Shown one piece after another: positions 38,399 to 47,930 of a DNA stretch of 64,000 nucleotides. Under the pieces are notes generated by a model that worked only from the letters and a program-made list of their open reading frames with translations, had not been told where the DNA came from and searched no databases. The stretch's first letter is position 1. Each line of letters opens with the position of its first letter. The position numbers were made by a program, and so were the translations under genes. This stretch comes from an uncultured Flavobacteriaceae bacterium (GTDB lineage Bacteria > Bacteroidota > Bacteroidia > Flavobacteriales > Flavobacteriaceae), in assembly GCA_905479065.1 (NCBI GenBank), contig CAJQLB010000029.1, positions 49,598 through 113,597 on the forward strand, written 5' to 3'.

Positions 38399-39712
38399 TC
38401 AACTAACCGCAGCTAATTCCATCAGAATGGTACATGCAATTGCCGCTACTGTACCAATAGCATAACCAAAAACAGCCAATAAAACTCCTACAGTCGCTAA
38501 AGATGAATGGAATGCTGAAGCTACAATGGGTGCTGATGCTGCTCCTCCAACATTCGCTTGACTTCCAACTGCTAAAAAGAAATAAGGTGCTTTGATTAAT
38601 TTGGCCATTATGATTAATAACCCAGCATGGATGGTCATCCAAACAACACCTATTGCTATGAGACCAGCATTGTCAAATATGAGCGATAAGTCCATTTTCA
38701 TGCCGATGGTTGCAACTAGAATATAAATAAAAACACTCCCAAATTTACTAGCTCCAGCACCTTCATAGTTTTTGGCTTTAGTAAATGACAGCGCGATGGC
38801 AATAATGGTTGCTATACTTATCATCCAGAAAAATTTAGAACCTAAAAAAGTAAAAATATTTCGTATTGTTGCTCCTTCTATATTAGTGATCATGTCACCG
38901 AACAAAGGAGCTAAAAGATTGGAGCATAGGTGCGCCATACTTACTGTTCCAAATGCAATAGCAGCAATGATCATAAGATCAGTTAATGAGGGATTTCTTT
39001 GAACTTTTTTAGAAAACTTAGAGACTTTCTCCTTTAAAGCTTCAATAGACGATGTGTCTGCTTTCAACCAATTATTTATTTTATTTCTCTTGCCAATGCC
39101 AATGAGTAAAATAGCCATCCAAATGTTGGCAACAACAATGTCAACAAAAACCATTCCTCCATAAAGCTTTTGGTTATAACCATAGATTTCTAACATCGCA
39201 GTTTGATTAGCACCCCCACCAATCCAACTTCCTGCTAACGTTGAAAGTCCTCTCCATACAGCATCAGGCCCAATGCCTCCTACGGTTTCAGGGGATATCA
39301 TGGAAATCAACAAAATCGCTATTGGACCACCAATAACGATACCTAAAGTTCCTGTGAAAAACATGATTAAAGCTTTCCAACCTAAATTAAAGACGGCTTT
39401 TAAATCGATACTTAAGGTCATCAAAACTAGTGCTGCTGGTAATAAATAGCGACTAGCAACAAAATATAAATTGGAACTGTGCTCAATGATCTGGCCGGTC
39501 TCATTGCTCGATTGCCATTCAGGTGCAATAAGCCCGGTTGTTGTCAATACTGCAGGTAACATGTAAGCCATGAATAATCCTGGAACAATTTTGTAAAATT
39601 TAAACCAAAACCCAGAGGAACGAGATTCGGTATAAAAGACGAATCCAAGAGTAAGCATTAATAAACCAAAGATAATCGTGTCATCAGTAAAGACGGGTAT
39701 GTTATTTTCCAT
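38399..39712 (-). CDS. DUF819 family permease
   Basis: The 437-residue integral membrane protein has about ten to twelve hydrophobic helices and DUF819 features: SSGFWFKFYKIVPGLFMAYMLPA near the start, STLAGSWIGGGANQTAM and VGSQANVGGAASAPIVASAF. DUF819 proteins resemble Na+-dependent symporters; their substrate is unknown. It starts 4 bp after the stop of the DUF5916 outer-membrane protein gene, so the two are probably one transcript. Confidence 0.88.
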   Translation of the reverse strand: MENNIPVFTDDTIIFGLLMLTLGFVFYTESRSSGFWFKFYKIVPGLFMAYMLPAVLTTTGLIAPEWQSSNETGQIIEHSSNLYFVASRYLLPAALVLMTLSIDLKAVFNLGWKALIMFFTGTLGIVIGGPIAILLISMISPETVGGIGPDAVWRGLSTLAGSWIGGGANQTAMLEIYGYNQKLYGGMVFVDIVVANIWMAILLIGIGKRNKINNWLKADTSSIEALKEKVSKFSKKVQRNPSLTDLMIIAAIAFGTVSMAHLCSNLLAPLFGDMITNIEGATIRNIFTFLGSKFFWMISIATIIAIALSFTKAKNYEGAGASKFGSVFIYILVATIGMKMDLSLIFDNAGLIAIGVVWMTIHAGLLIIMAKLIKAPYFFLAVGSQANVGGAASAPIVASAFHSSLATVGVLLAVFGYAIGTVAAIACTILMELAAVS

Positions 39713-39715
39713 TAT

Positions 39716-41914
39716 TCAAATATTTAACCAGTACGTCAACTTCGCATTAAATGAACGTACTCTTGGTGCAAATATATTATCTGTAAAATAATTATCATTG
39801 TAAACAATGAATAAATCTGATAAAGGAGCAAATCTCCATTGTATTCTTGAATTAACACTAAAATTTTTATTTTGTGTGCTATATTGAATGAATGTCGCCC
39901 AAAACAAATTTTTATTAAAAGTAATATCTAATTTTGGACCAATAAGCCAAATTTTCGCACTTGAGTAGGGTTTGGGTAATTTGATATCATCATAATTGAT
40001 GTTCATGCTTCCTGTGAAGAAGGGTTGAAGACGCCACACTAGACGACTCTCAAATGAATATTTTTTCCCATTGTAAAATTCGCCATAAGAAGGCCCAAAA
40101 CTAAAGTACAGTTGTTTTCTTTGGTCTGAATTAAACATGGCCTCAAGGCTCGTGTACCTGTAGTCTCCCGGTGGTAATGCGACTCCATTATCAATTCCCG
40201 TTGGATTAAAATTATCGTAGAGACGTGTGAATCGGTTGAACATCTGAATTTCAATTCTCGATGTGTTGCGCATGTTGGTATTCCAACTAGTTACAATCGT
40301 GTAATCAGAAATTTTCCATTGTTGCTCTGGTCTCCAAAATATAAAGGGTGATATTGAAAGCGCATGTTTTTGAGCTTTACCTTTAGTTGGCCAAAAAACA
40401 CGTTCAATTTTTGGACTTATTTTGAAAACATCGGTTCGACGAATAAAGCCTAAATCTGACCTATAATTTTGTCCTACAAAAACAGCGCCAGCCCTTAGAT
40501 TCCAGTAGCGGCTTCTAAATTGAGTTGACGCTCCAGCAGACATGTCCTTGTTAGTGATATCAGGAGAAAATGATTTATGAACAAAGTATTTACCGACCCA
40601 TGTATTGTCTGCAGAGGCTAAATTATAATCAATACCTAAAACACGATTGTAACGGTCTTGATTTGCTAAAAATCCATAATTCTTTGTGGCTTGCTTATTG
40701 ATAAACATGACACTGAGATTTGAACGACTAAAAAGCTTTTGTTGTAAGGTTAAAACAGCGTTGTTTGTTGTAGGGATTTCATTTGGTAAATCTTCAGCTG
40801 TTTGCATGTTTAGAAGCCCAATACGTGTAGTGTTATTAATTTTACCACTAAGTCTTACTCCTGCGATAATATTATTTTCAATATTATTCCCATCCAAATC
40901 TTTAGCGATTCCAATGCGCCTTGAAAAAAATGGATTGGCATCTCTATTATTTCCAAAATCTGAAAAAAGATCACTATTTTCAATAAAAAACTGTCTCCTC
41001 TCGGGTAAAGAAATTTCAAATCTAGTGAGGTTTGTGACCTGTTGATCAACCTCGACTTGAGAAAAGTCAGGATTTATGGTTATATCTAAATTCAGACTAT
41101 TGCCAATGGTCATTTTAGCATCAGCCCCAAATTTTATGTCAGAGGTGGATGTGTTGGTCTCGTAATTTTTACCCAAAAAGGTGTTCATGAAGGGAATGAA
41201 TGATATTGGTGTTTTTGAGTTTCCTAAGGGCTTTTCAAATATCATATCACCCATGTAGGCTAAATTAAAAATGTCTTGATTTTGTGGAATATTCATCCAT
41301 GTATTACGCACATTGTCAATGGTGTCAAATTGATAACTGTTAAAGCGCCATTTAGTTTCACCTTCTCGATATTTAAATGCGGAAAGAGGTATTTTTATTT
41401 CAGAAATATAAAAGTTGTCGTAGGTTTTGGTTTCACAAACCCATTTAGTATCCCAGGCTAAATTAAATCCGCGTAAATCTGTACCACCTCCAGAAAGAAG
41501 AGCTTCCCTTTTTACGCCTAAAGGGTTCGTGCCAAAGAAAAATGCATTAGTCCCGTCATTAAATGTATCGAATAACAAAGTGACATTATCATTTCCTGAG
41601 GCTCTGAAATCACGTCTTAAAGATGGCACAATGTAATTGTTTGATGCTGAATTTACTTTTATTCCAATATATAAATTCAAATCATCAAACATCATTTTAA
41701 TTTCAGTTTGTTGTTTTGCTTGTTTCTTATCGGTAGGGAAATGTTCCCAAAAATTTGTAGCTGGTTTTGTTAATGCCCATGGACCTTCGTCTAAAGAAGC
41801 ATCAATTTTTATAGTTTCTGTAATATATTTGACATGAACTGTCTTGTTGTTTTTTTGAGAAACACATAATGCAGTAACACTTAAAAAAGTTATGAATAAA
41901 AATTCCTTCAACAC
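39716..41914 (-). CDS. DUF5916 outer-membrane protein with CBM9-like N-terminal domain
   Basis: The 732-residue product has a signal peptide (about 1-19, ending ALCVSQ), an N-terminal CBM9-like beta-sandwich (IDASLDEGPW to about residue 215, with DFRASGNDNVTLLFDTFND), and a DUF5916 region with the TRFEISLPERRQFFIENSDLF motif followed by many amphipathic strands to the end (...FNAKLTYWLNI), i.e. a barrel. DUF5916 proteins are outer-membrane proteins widespread in Bacteroidota. The ligand is not known. Promoter box TACATTTG on the minus strand lies just upstream. Confidence 0.85.
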   Translation of the reverse strand: MLKEFLFITFLSVTALCVSQKNNKTVHVKYITETIKIDASLDEGPWALTKPATNFWEHFPTDKKQAKQQTEIKMMFDDLNLYIGIKVNSASNNYIVPSLRRDFRASGNDNVTLLFDTFNDGTNAFFFGTNPLGVKREALLSGGGTDLRGFNLAWDTKWVCETKTYDNFYISEIKIPLSAFKYREGETKWRFNSYQFDTIDNVRNTWMNIPQNQDIFNLAYMGDMIFEKPLGNSKTPISFIPFMNTFLGKNYETNTSTSDIKFGADAKMTIGNSLNLDITINPDFSQVEVDQQVTNLTRFEISLPERRQFFIENSDLFSDFGNNRDANPFFSRRIGIAKDLDGNNIENNIIAGVRLSGKINNTTRIGLLNMQTAEDLPNEIPTTNNAVLTLQQKLFSRSNLSVMFINKQATKNYGFLANQDRYNRVLGIDYNLASADNTWVGKYFVHKSFSPDITNKDMSAGASTQFRSRYWNLRAGAVFVGQNYRSDLGFIRRTDVFKISPKIERVFWPTKGKAQKHALSISPFIFWRPEQQWKISDYTIVTSWNTNMRNTSRIEIQMFNRFTRLYDNFNPTGIDNGVALPPGDYRYTSLEAMFNSDQRKQLYFSFGPSYGEFYNGKKYSFESRLVWRLQPFFTGSMNINYDDIKLPKPYSSAKIWLIGPKLDITFNKNLFWATFIQYSTQNKNFSVNSRIQWRFAPLSDLFIVYNDNYFTDNIFAPRVRSFNAKLTYWLNI

Positions 41915-41931
41915 AAAAAATTATACAAAAT

Positions 41932-41939
41932 CAAATGTA
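41932..41939 (-). promoter_or_regulatory. -7 promoter box TACATTTG for the DUF5916 - DUF819 unit
   Basis: A perfect TAnnTTTG on the minus strand ends 17 bp before the ATG at 41914. No TTG is found at the usual -33 spacing. Confidence 0.5.
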
Positions 41940-42566
41940 ACACGAATATTGAATTGAAATAAAAATTTAATCAAAATTTAGCATTGTTTTAAGATTTAGT
42001 GAAAGTAAACCCTGCACAACTAAAGAGGCATTGTTGTAATGTGATTTACATTGTTTTAAAACTATATCACATTGAATCCTTTATTCATAACCCGTTTTAG
42101 ACCACGTGATAAAATTATTTTAGAGGTGTTATTTAATCTTTTGGCATGATGATTGGTGACTGTTAAATGTTATCACGTAGAAATAATTCCCGAGGTAGAC
42201 TTACCCTATTAAATAGTGGTAAAACATTTGTTTAGTTAGTTCAAAAAAGCACCTACGGGTGCTTTTTTTTATGCCAAGTAATTCTTGTGACCAGCTTTAT
42301 GACATTTTATGGATGCTATAAGGTTTGAAATTTATAAAATAAGTAGCGCATTTCATCGATAAAAAAGCTATTTATATCTTTATTTGTTAAAATTTAATGT
42401 ATTTCATCGATTATTTAATGTTTTTTAACGATGATTTGAAATTATCTTTTATTTTTGAGGTGTACTAAGATTTAGTTTTTAGTTCAATGGATTAATTAAT
42501 TAATATTTGCCTTATGTTAAGGAATTAGAGACCCTAAATCTACAGCATAGTAAAAAAAGCAAATTG
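41940..42566. other. Gene-free region with several potential RNA stems
   Basis: No open reading frame of credible length exists on either strand. On the plus strand I see stem AATGTGAT/ATCACATT (42038-42045 with 42066-42073), a 9-bp long-range stem ACGTGATAA/TTATCACGT (42104-42112 with 42170-42178), a bulged hairpin TTACC-CTA/TAG-GGTAA (about 42201-42223) and then a strong terminator at 42244-42270. A direct repeat ATTTCATCGAT occurs at 42350 and 42401. An unannotated small RNA is possible; no consensus promoter was found, so this is only a candidate. Confidence 0.4.
42244..42270. terminator. Strong bidirectional terminator in the gene-free region
   Basis: AAAAAAGCACC-TACG-GGTGCTTTTTTTT: an AAAAGCACC/GGTGCTTTT stem with a four-base loop, A-run and T-run, effective on both strands. 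No protein gene ends nearby, so an RNA product is suspected. Confidence 0.85.
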
Positions 42567-42599
42567 AAAAAAGCCGAGTTTGAGGGAACTCGGCTTTTT
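42567..42599. terminator. Terminator at the 3' end of the AlkB-like gene
   Basis: AAGCCGAGTT (42571-42580) pairs with AACTCGGCTT (42587-42596) around TGAGGG, flanked by A4 and a T-run. It overlaps the stop codon of the minus-strand alkB-like gene. Confidence 0.9.
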
Positions 42600-43188
42600 A
42601 TTTTATATATCTGAACGTTAAATTTATTCTTGAACCAATTTGTTTTTTAGTTTTAGGTACTTGATGTAGCCAAAAATGTTGTGTAGTGCCTTTCATTAGC
42701 AGTAAACTTCCTGATTCAAGTAATAATTTACATTTATGTGATTTATCATAACGGTGTTTTAAATGAAACATCCTACTAGCCCCAAAACTTACTGAGGCGA
42801 TGACAGGATTCTGTCCTAATTCTTTTTCGTCGTCTGCATGCCATCCATTGCTATCTTGTCCGTCACGATATTGATTGAGTAGACAGGTGGTAAATATTTC
42901 ATTTGTGGTATCTTCAATTTTTGATTTTATTTTTAAAAGTGTGCTTGAGAATTTGTGTGGATGCATCGTGATATTAGAGTAAGAATAAGGTCTTTTGTTG
43001 CTTCCATAAAGTGAGGTGAGTCGGGGCTGTTTATAAGTCTTACCAAATACCTTAATGTCGTCTTGTTGCCAAAGGGTTTCAGTCGTTAAAATTTGAAACA
43101 AGGACATGCTCTCATTCTTTGTGAAATAATTTGGATAATAAAAGACTTCAGCATCTTTTAAATTTAGATTTATTTGCATTTTATTCAA
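42598..43188 (-). CDS. AlkB-like 2-oxoglutarate/Fe(II) dioxygenase
   Basis: The 196-residue protein has the facial triad H117-x-D119 (GWHADDE) and H175 (FWLHQVP), with R187 of the RINLTFR motif for 2-oxoglutarate and the substrate-site R193. The LNQYRDGQDSNGWHADDE segment is typical of the ALKBH2/3-like bacterial branch. It probably reverses alkylation damage in DNA or RNA (1-methyladenine, 3-methylcytosine). An alternative start three codons later (ATG) exists. It diverges from the VanX-like gene with 34 bp between. Confidence 0.9.
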   Translation of the reverse strand: MNKMQINLNLKDAEVFYYPNYFTKNESMSLFQILTTETLWQQDDIKVFGKTYKQPRLTSLYGSNKRPYSYSNITMHPHKFSSTLLKIKSKIEDTTNEIFTTCLLNQYRDGQDSNGWHADDEKELGQNPVIASVSFGASRMFHLKHRYDKSHKCKLLLESGSLLLMKGTTQHFWLHQVPKTKKQIGSRINLTFRYIK

Positions 43189-43222
43189 ACAATTATTTTT
43201 CTAAATTAGCATAAAATGAGAT

Positions 43223-43891
43223 ATGGTGAGAATTAAATTTATTTTTTTATGTCATATCATGACAGGGATAACATTGGCTCAAGTACCTCCTGGCTTTGTT
43301 TATGTAAAGGATATTATACCATCGATTCAGGTTGATTTACGTTATTACTCTCAACAAAATTTTTTAGGAACAAAGGTTGACGGTTACAATAAAAATACGG
43401 CGATACTCACAAAAAAAGCAGCACAAGCTCTACAAAATGTTCAAAATGAATTACTTCAAGAAAACTTGTCTATTCTAATTTACGATGGCTATAGACCGCA
43501 GGTCGCAGTAAATCATTTTGTTCGTTGGAGTAAAGATTTGAAAGACACGTTACAAAAAAAACAGTTTTATCCAGAAATTCAAAAGCAATACTTGTTTAGA
43601 GAGGGCTATATTTCTTCAAAATCAGGACATTCTAGAGGTAGTACTTTAGATGTTACTCTGATAAATTTGACTACGTGTGAAGCTTTAGACATGGGCAGTT
43701 CTTTTGATTTTTTTGGGATGCAATCCTGGTTTAACTACAATTTGTTGAGTGACGAGCAAAAATCTAATCGATTGCGATTACGTGAGATCATGGTTAAATA
43801 TGGTTTTGCATTTTATGAGAAAGAGTGGTGGCACTTTACACTACAAAATGAACCATTTCCTGACGTTTATTTTGATTTTGAAGTAAATTAA
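43223..43891 (+). CDS. D-alanyl-D-alanine dipeptidase (VanX/DdpX-like, M15D)
   Basis: The 222-residue protein starts with a hydrophobic segment (1-19) that is probably a signal peptide. The zinc and catalytic residues of M15 are visible: H136 and D143 in SGHSRGSTLD, E201 and H204 in EWWH, with R91 in YDGYRP. In most bacteria this enzyme works in cell-wall peptide recycling; a vancomycin-resistance role is not implied because no vanH or vanA is nearby. It overlaps the phzF-like gene by 4 bp at the convergent stops. Confidence 0.88.
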   Translation: MVRIKFIFLCHIMTGITLAQVPPGFVYVKDIIPSIQVDLRYYSQQNFLGTKVDGYNKNTAILTKKAAQALQNVQNELLQENLSILIYDGYRPQVAVNHFVRWSKDLKDTLQKKQFYPEIQKQYLFREGYISSKSGHSRGSTLDVTLINLTTCEALDMGSSFDFFGMQSWFNYNLLSDEQKSNRLRLREIMVKYGFAFYEKEWWHFTLQNEPFPDVYFDFEVN

Positions 43892-44676
43892 ATTTCGATA
43901 AAGCCTTGTGAATATTTTACAGCTTGACCTTTAATGAGAACAATATCATTAATTAATTGACAAAATAACTCACCTTGTCGTTTTGAAATTTGACGTGCAT
44001 GAAAGATGTCTTTTTTAAGATATTTAGTCCATAGTGGCACTAGTGAACAATGTGCTGAACCCGTTACTGGATCTTCAAAAATAGCCGCACCAGGTGTGAA
44101 AAATCGTGAAACAAAGTCCGTAGTATTTCCCTTGGCTGTCACACAAATACCACCTAGATTTAAATCTATATTTGCTAAAATTGAGGCATCAACCTTTAGT
44201 TGCTGAATGTCCTCTTCACACGGATACATTAATATATAGTCACGTGCTTTATAAACTTCTTTTGGTTGCTTACTGAGGGCATTTGCAATAGTTTGGGGCA
44301 AGGCTGCTTTTTCAGGAGGGCGGGAGGGAAATCTCATTTCAATGAACCCATGGTCTACCTTAACCTCGAGATCTCCACTCATGGTTTTAAAAAAAATAAC
44401 ATCATTATCAAAATTTAAAAAATTAAAAATTACAAAGGCAGTTGCCAGGGTAGCATGACCACAAAGGTCAATTTCAATTTCAGGGGTAAACCATCGTAAT
44501 TTAAAAGTGTTATTCTTTTCATGAACAACGTAAGCGGTTTCAGCGAGATTATTTTCTTGCGCAATATGCAGTAAAGTAGTGTCGGGAAGCCACTCTTTTA
44601 AGAGGCAAACGGCTGCTGGATTACCTCCAAATAATGTGTTTGTAAAAGCATCTATTTGAAATATTTCAAAAATCAT
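43888..44676 (-). CDS. PhzF family isomerase-like protein
   Basis: The 262-residue protein has both halves of the DAP-epimerase-like fold: FQIDAFTNTLFGGNPAAVC at the start, the catalytic E46 in NLAETAYV, DLCGHATLA, and DPVTGSAHC near the C terminus. PhzF itself isomerises a phenazine precursor, but most relatives act on unknown metabolites, and no phenazine genes are present. About 120 bp of AT-rich DNA separate it from the kinase gene. Confidence 0.9.
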   Translation of the reverse strand: MIFEIFQIDAFTNTLFGGNPAAVCLLKEWLPDTTLLHIAQENNLAETAYVVHEKNNTFKLRWFTPEIEIDLCGHATLATAFVIFNFLNFDNDVIFFKTMSGDLEVKVDHGFIEMRFPSRPPEKAALPQTIANALSKQPKEVYKARDYILMYPCEEDIQQLKVDASILANIDLNLGGICVTAKGNTTDFVSRFFTPGAAIFEDPVTGSAHCSLVPLWTKYLKKDIFHARQISKRQGELFCQLINDIVLIKGQAVKYSQGFIEI

Positions 44677-44796
44677 GTTCTATCTTTCAATTAACTGTTT
44701 GTTAAATAAACCTAAGAATTATTATTGAAAATTAAAAAATATTATTCAATTCTCATCTTAAAATATAGGTCTTAAAAAAAATAGTATGTTGACGGA

Positions 44797-47289
44797 TTAT
44801 TGTTTTTTAATAGTAAAGTAAAAGGTGGTTCCCACACCCAATTTAGAGTCAAACCAAATCTTGCCTCCAGCTGAATTAATAATTTTTTTGATAATCCACA
44901 GCCCTACACCAGTAGAGTCAGTTCTGTTTCCAACTTTCTTAAAGATTTCGAATACAAATGAGCTGTGCTCCTTTGCTATACCGATACCATTATCAGATAT
45001 TTTAAATAATAAAAATTCTTCTTGGTCTTCCCAATTGATTTTGACATAAGATTGTTTCTGTTCATCTTTGTATTTATAGCTGTTATCAACTAAATTTTGA
45101 AACACTTGTTGAATTTGTACTCTATTAAATACAATAGTTGGTAGTGGTTTTTCAATAGTAAATGTAAACTCATCATCCGAGTCTAAAAACTTATTTTTTC
45201 GATAGGTTTCTAAAACCGCGTTTAAATCGATGTTTTCGTCAATACTACTATTTGCCATTCTTATTTCTGCAAATTGTAAAGTACTCGTAATCAACTTATC
45301 CATATCCTTAAGCGTATCGTTGATAGTTGTTATGAAATCATTACTTTCCGCACTTAATATATCATTATTATCCTCTTGTAACCAATAGACACATGTAGAA
45401 ATTGTTCTCAACGGTGTTTTTAAATCATGAGAAACCAAATGTGCATAGTGAGACAGTTCCTCATTACTCGCAGTCAGATTTTTAATTAATCCTTCATTTT
45501 TGATATTTAATTGCTTTAACTCCGTAATGTCTAAATAAATACAAATTGAACCAATGACATTATTGTTAATGTTTTTATTTGAATTACGATTAACAAGCCA
45601 GTAACGTATGTCTCCATTTTTGGTAATAATCTCTAATTCATTAACATCATTGTTACTTATTTTGATGTCATCTTCACTTTTTGACTTGCACAAATTGTGT
45701 TGAGTATTTAAAAGGGTGTCATCAGCCTTATGCCCTAAGAGCTCTTTTGATTCATAGCCATACATCGCGCAAAATGCTTTATTGACAGTTAAAATGGTGT
45801 TGTCGCTATCAATTTCCATCAAGCCTAAATTCATGTTGCCAATAAGACCTTTGTATTTTCTATTTTGAGCCTCTATACTTTTTTCATAGTTGACACTTAA
45901 GGTAATATCACGAAAGCGCCAAACGTGACTTTCTATTCTACCTTTGAAAAAAATAGGAACATAATCACGCGCTAAAAATCTCCCATCTTTTAATTCGAGA
46001 GTTTCATTGAGGACAGGACGTAAATTTGATATCCTGTCACTAATATTTTTAGAGTAATTGTCCTCATCAATAAATAAATTTTTTAGTTGCTCTCTCGCCT
46101 TTGAACAACGCATTCCCAATAACTTGTTTTTCATTGACAGTGGCATACCAAACATTTTTAAAAAACCATCACCTATGTCAATAATGTAACCGTCATTTGA
46201 TTCAATGACTTCTGCATTGTGATCACTATTAAAAATAATCTCTAATCGCTTTCTTGTCTTTTCAAGCTCATCTTGTTTTAGGCGTTTTTCTAGTTGATTA
46301 ACTGAATTTTTTATTTGAAATGCAATTAAAGACGAGATGTTTGATAAAAATTCTAAATGCGATGTTTTGTAATAGTTTTTCTCAATATGTTCTGAATCTA
46401 TGACCCCAATTAGCTCTTCATCCAATAAAATAGGAACCGCAATTTCTGATAATCTGGATTCGACATCAACAATATATGAATCATGCAGAGTAGTATCTTT
46501 TACAATAATTCCTTTTTTTGATCGAGCAACCTGACCAATAACACCATCGGTTATTGGAATTTTTAATTTATTTAAAATCGTTTTATCTGAACTAATTTTA
46601 TTTCCTGTAGCTGCTAATTGTATGAGCTTATTATTGACAAGACCATAAAAAACACAATCATCAGTTTTTAAAAAATTAGCAATATGATTGACTAAGGTCC
46701 ATGCATTGTTAAAAATATCATTTGATGTCAATAAATCTTTTAAGATTAATGCCTCAAACTTTTTAACCTCGAGTTGCTCCTTGATTTTTAAATCGAGTTC
46801 GTAGTTTTCAGTTACATCTCTAACTATTGCTTGGTAGGCATAAGGTTTATTTTTGGTATTAATCAATATCCTTGATTTGATCCTAACAACTTTGTGTTCT
46901 TTTTTTCTGTTGTAAAACTGAAATTGAAATTCTGAATGATTTTCCTTATAGTTTGATCTACTGAAATATTTATTAATTCTATCTCTATTAACTACACTAA
47001 ATTCATTTATATTGTTTGGGAGATTATCGTCGTCAACGCCTAAAAGTAATTTTGCTTCTTTGTTGACTTTTAAAATATTACCTTTAAAGTCAACTACGAA
47101 TAAGGCATCAACAAGATTATCAATTAAGTATTTTTGAAATTCTTCTTGGGTAGAAAGATTTTGAGTTAGACTGACATTCTCTAAATAAAGTTCGCGAAGT
47201 CTTTTTTCCACAAAGTCTTCTGCAATAAGTTTTGCTTTTCGCTCTCTTTCTAAAGCTCTTTTAAGTATGTCAACACTGGAATTGGACAA
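44797..47289 (-). CDS. PAS/GAF sensor histidine kinase associated with H-NOX
   Basis: The 830-residue protein begins with a coiled-coil (about 8-45) and then has a PAS domain (about 50-160), a GAF domain (about 185-320; ITDGVIGQVARSKKGIIVKD), two further PAS domains (about 345-465 and 475-595), a HisKA domain with the phospho-acceptor His in LVSHDLKTPLR (about 620) and a HATPase_c domain (QNLVDNSYKY, DNGIGI, GVGLWI) to the end. No transmembrane segment is seen, so it is cytosolic. Its neighbours on the same strand are an H-NOX gas sensor and a one-domain response regulator, which suggests it is the kinase partner of the H-NOX. Confidence 0.92.
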   Translation of the reverse strand: MSNSSVDILKRALERERKAKLIAEDFVEKRLRELYLENVSLTQNLSTQEEFQKYLIDNLVDALFVVDFKGNILKVNKEAKLLLGVDDDNLPNNINEFSVVNRDRINKYFSRSNYKENHSEFQFQFYNRKKEHKVVRIKSRILINTKNKPYAYQAIVRDVTENYELDLKIKEQLEVKKFEALILKDLLTSNDIFNNAWTLVNHIANFLKTDDCVFYGLVNNKLIQLAATGNKISSDKTILNKLKIPITDGVIGQVARSKKGIIVKDTTLHDSYIVDVESRLSEIAVPILLDEELIGVIDSEHIEKNYYKTSHLEFLSNISSLIAFQIKNSVNQLEKRLKQDELEKTRKRLEIIFNSDHNAEVIESNDGYIIDIGDGFLKMFGMPLSMKNKLLGMRCSKAREQLKNLFIDEDNYSKNISDRISNLRPVLNETLELKDGRFLARDYVPIFFKGRIESHVWRFRDITLSVNYEKSIEAQNRKYKGLIGNMNLGLMEIDSDNTILTVNKAFCAMYGYESKELLGHKADDTLLNTQHNLCKSKSEDDIKISNNDVNELEIITKNGDIRYWLVNRNSNKNINNNVIGSICIYLDITELKQLNIKNEGLIKNLTASNEELSHYAHLVSHDLKTPLRTISTCVYWLQEDNNDILSAESNDFITTINDTLKDMDKLITSTLQFAEIRMANSSIDENIDLNAVLETYRKNKFLDSDDEFTFTIEKPLPTIVFNRVQIQQVFQNLVDNSYKYKDEQKQSYVKINWEDQEEFLLFKISDNGIGIAKEHSSFVFEIFKKVGNRTDSTGVGLWIIKKIINSAGGKIWFDSKLGVGTTFYFTIKKQ

Positions 47290-47384
47290 AACAATTGAAT
47301 TTTTCGTAATATATTAAAACATGTTTAGATTATCGTTTAAATGTATATTTTATCGATGAAAAACAAATAAGATACTCAGTTTCT

Positions 47385-47927
47385 TTATTCATTGATTTCA
47401 ACGATAAGCTTTACACCGGTATTTTCTTTGTATTTTGAATCTATCCAAACCTTACCATTAACTTCAAAATGCGTCAGAGTTTGTTTCATCAATCCAATAG
47501 CAAAATAGGTAAGTCCTCTTTTGGAATCATAAATCATTACAAGTTTATTATCTTGTTTTTCAACCAGGCGAAATTCCGGTAATTCAGCATCTTCGTATAA
47601 CTTTTTAACCTCAATATGGATATGTGATTCTATACCAGCAATTAAATCTAATGGATTTTTATATTCCTTAATAATATAGGAATGTTTTCCAATGAGGTAT
47701 GGGAATACAAATTTCCCAAATTCTTCCAAAAGAAACTCTGCAGAATCTTTTGTTTTGTTACAGATAAACGTCAGCATGGTTGCTAATTCGTCAAAAGGAT
47801 AACTGTTAAAGGCGGAATAGACTCCTCTTGAAGGTAAATTTGAACTTTCAATCATCTCATCGACGATCGCTAGCCCATGAGATTCTTCAACAAAACGTAT
47901 GAATTCGGTAAATATAAAGCCTTTCAT
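47385..47927 (-). CDS. H-NOX (HNOB) heme-binding gas sensor
   Basis: The 180-residue protein is a stand-alone H-NOX domain. It keeps H104 (IHIEVKKLY, in the position of the proximal heme ligand) and the heme-propionate motif Y133-D-S-K-R137 (YxSxR). The N-terminal MKGFIFTEFIRFVEESHG resembles other bacterial H-NOX starts, and the PEFRLVE segment follows the His. Such proteins bind NO, and sometimes O2, through a ferrous heme and regulate a partner kinase or cyclase. It lies 3 bp after the response regulator and 95 bp before the kinase, on the same strand. Confidence 0.9.
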   Translation of the reverse strand: MKGFIFTEFIRFVEESHGLAIVDEMIESSNLPSRGVYSAFNSYPFDELATMLTFICNKTKDSAEFLLEEFGKFVFPYLIGKHSYIIKEYKNPLDLIAGIESHIHIEVKKLYEDAELPEFRLVEKQDNKLVMIYDSKRGLTYFAIGLMKQTLTHFEVNGKVWIDSKYKENTGVKLIVEINE

Positions 47928-47930
47928 ATC

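Noticed and set aside
43223..43891. Vancomycin resistance gene vanX
   Set aside because: The fold is VanX-like but no vanH, vanA or vanRS are present; cell-wall peptide recycling is more likely.
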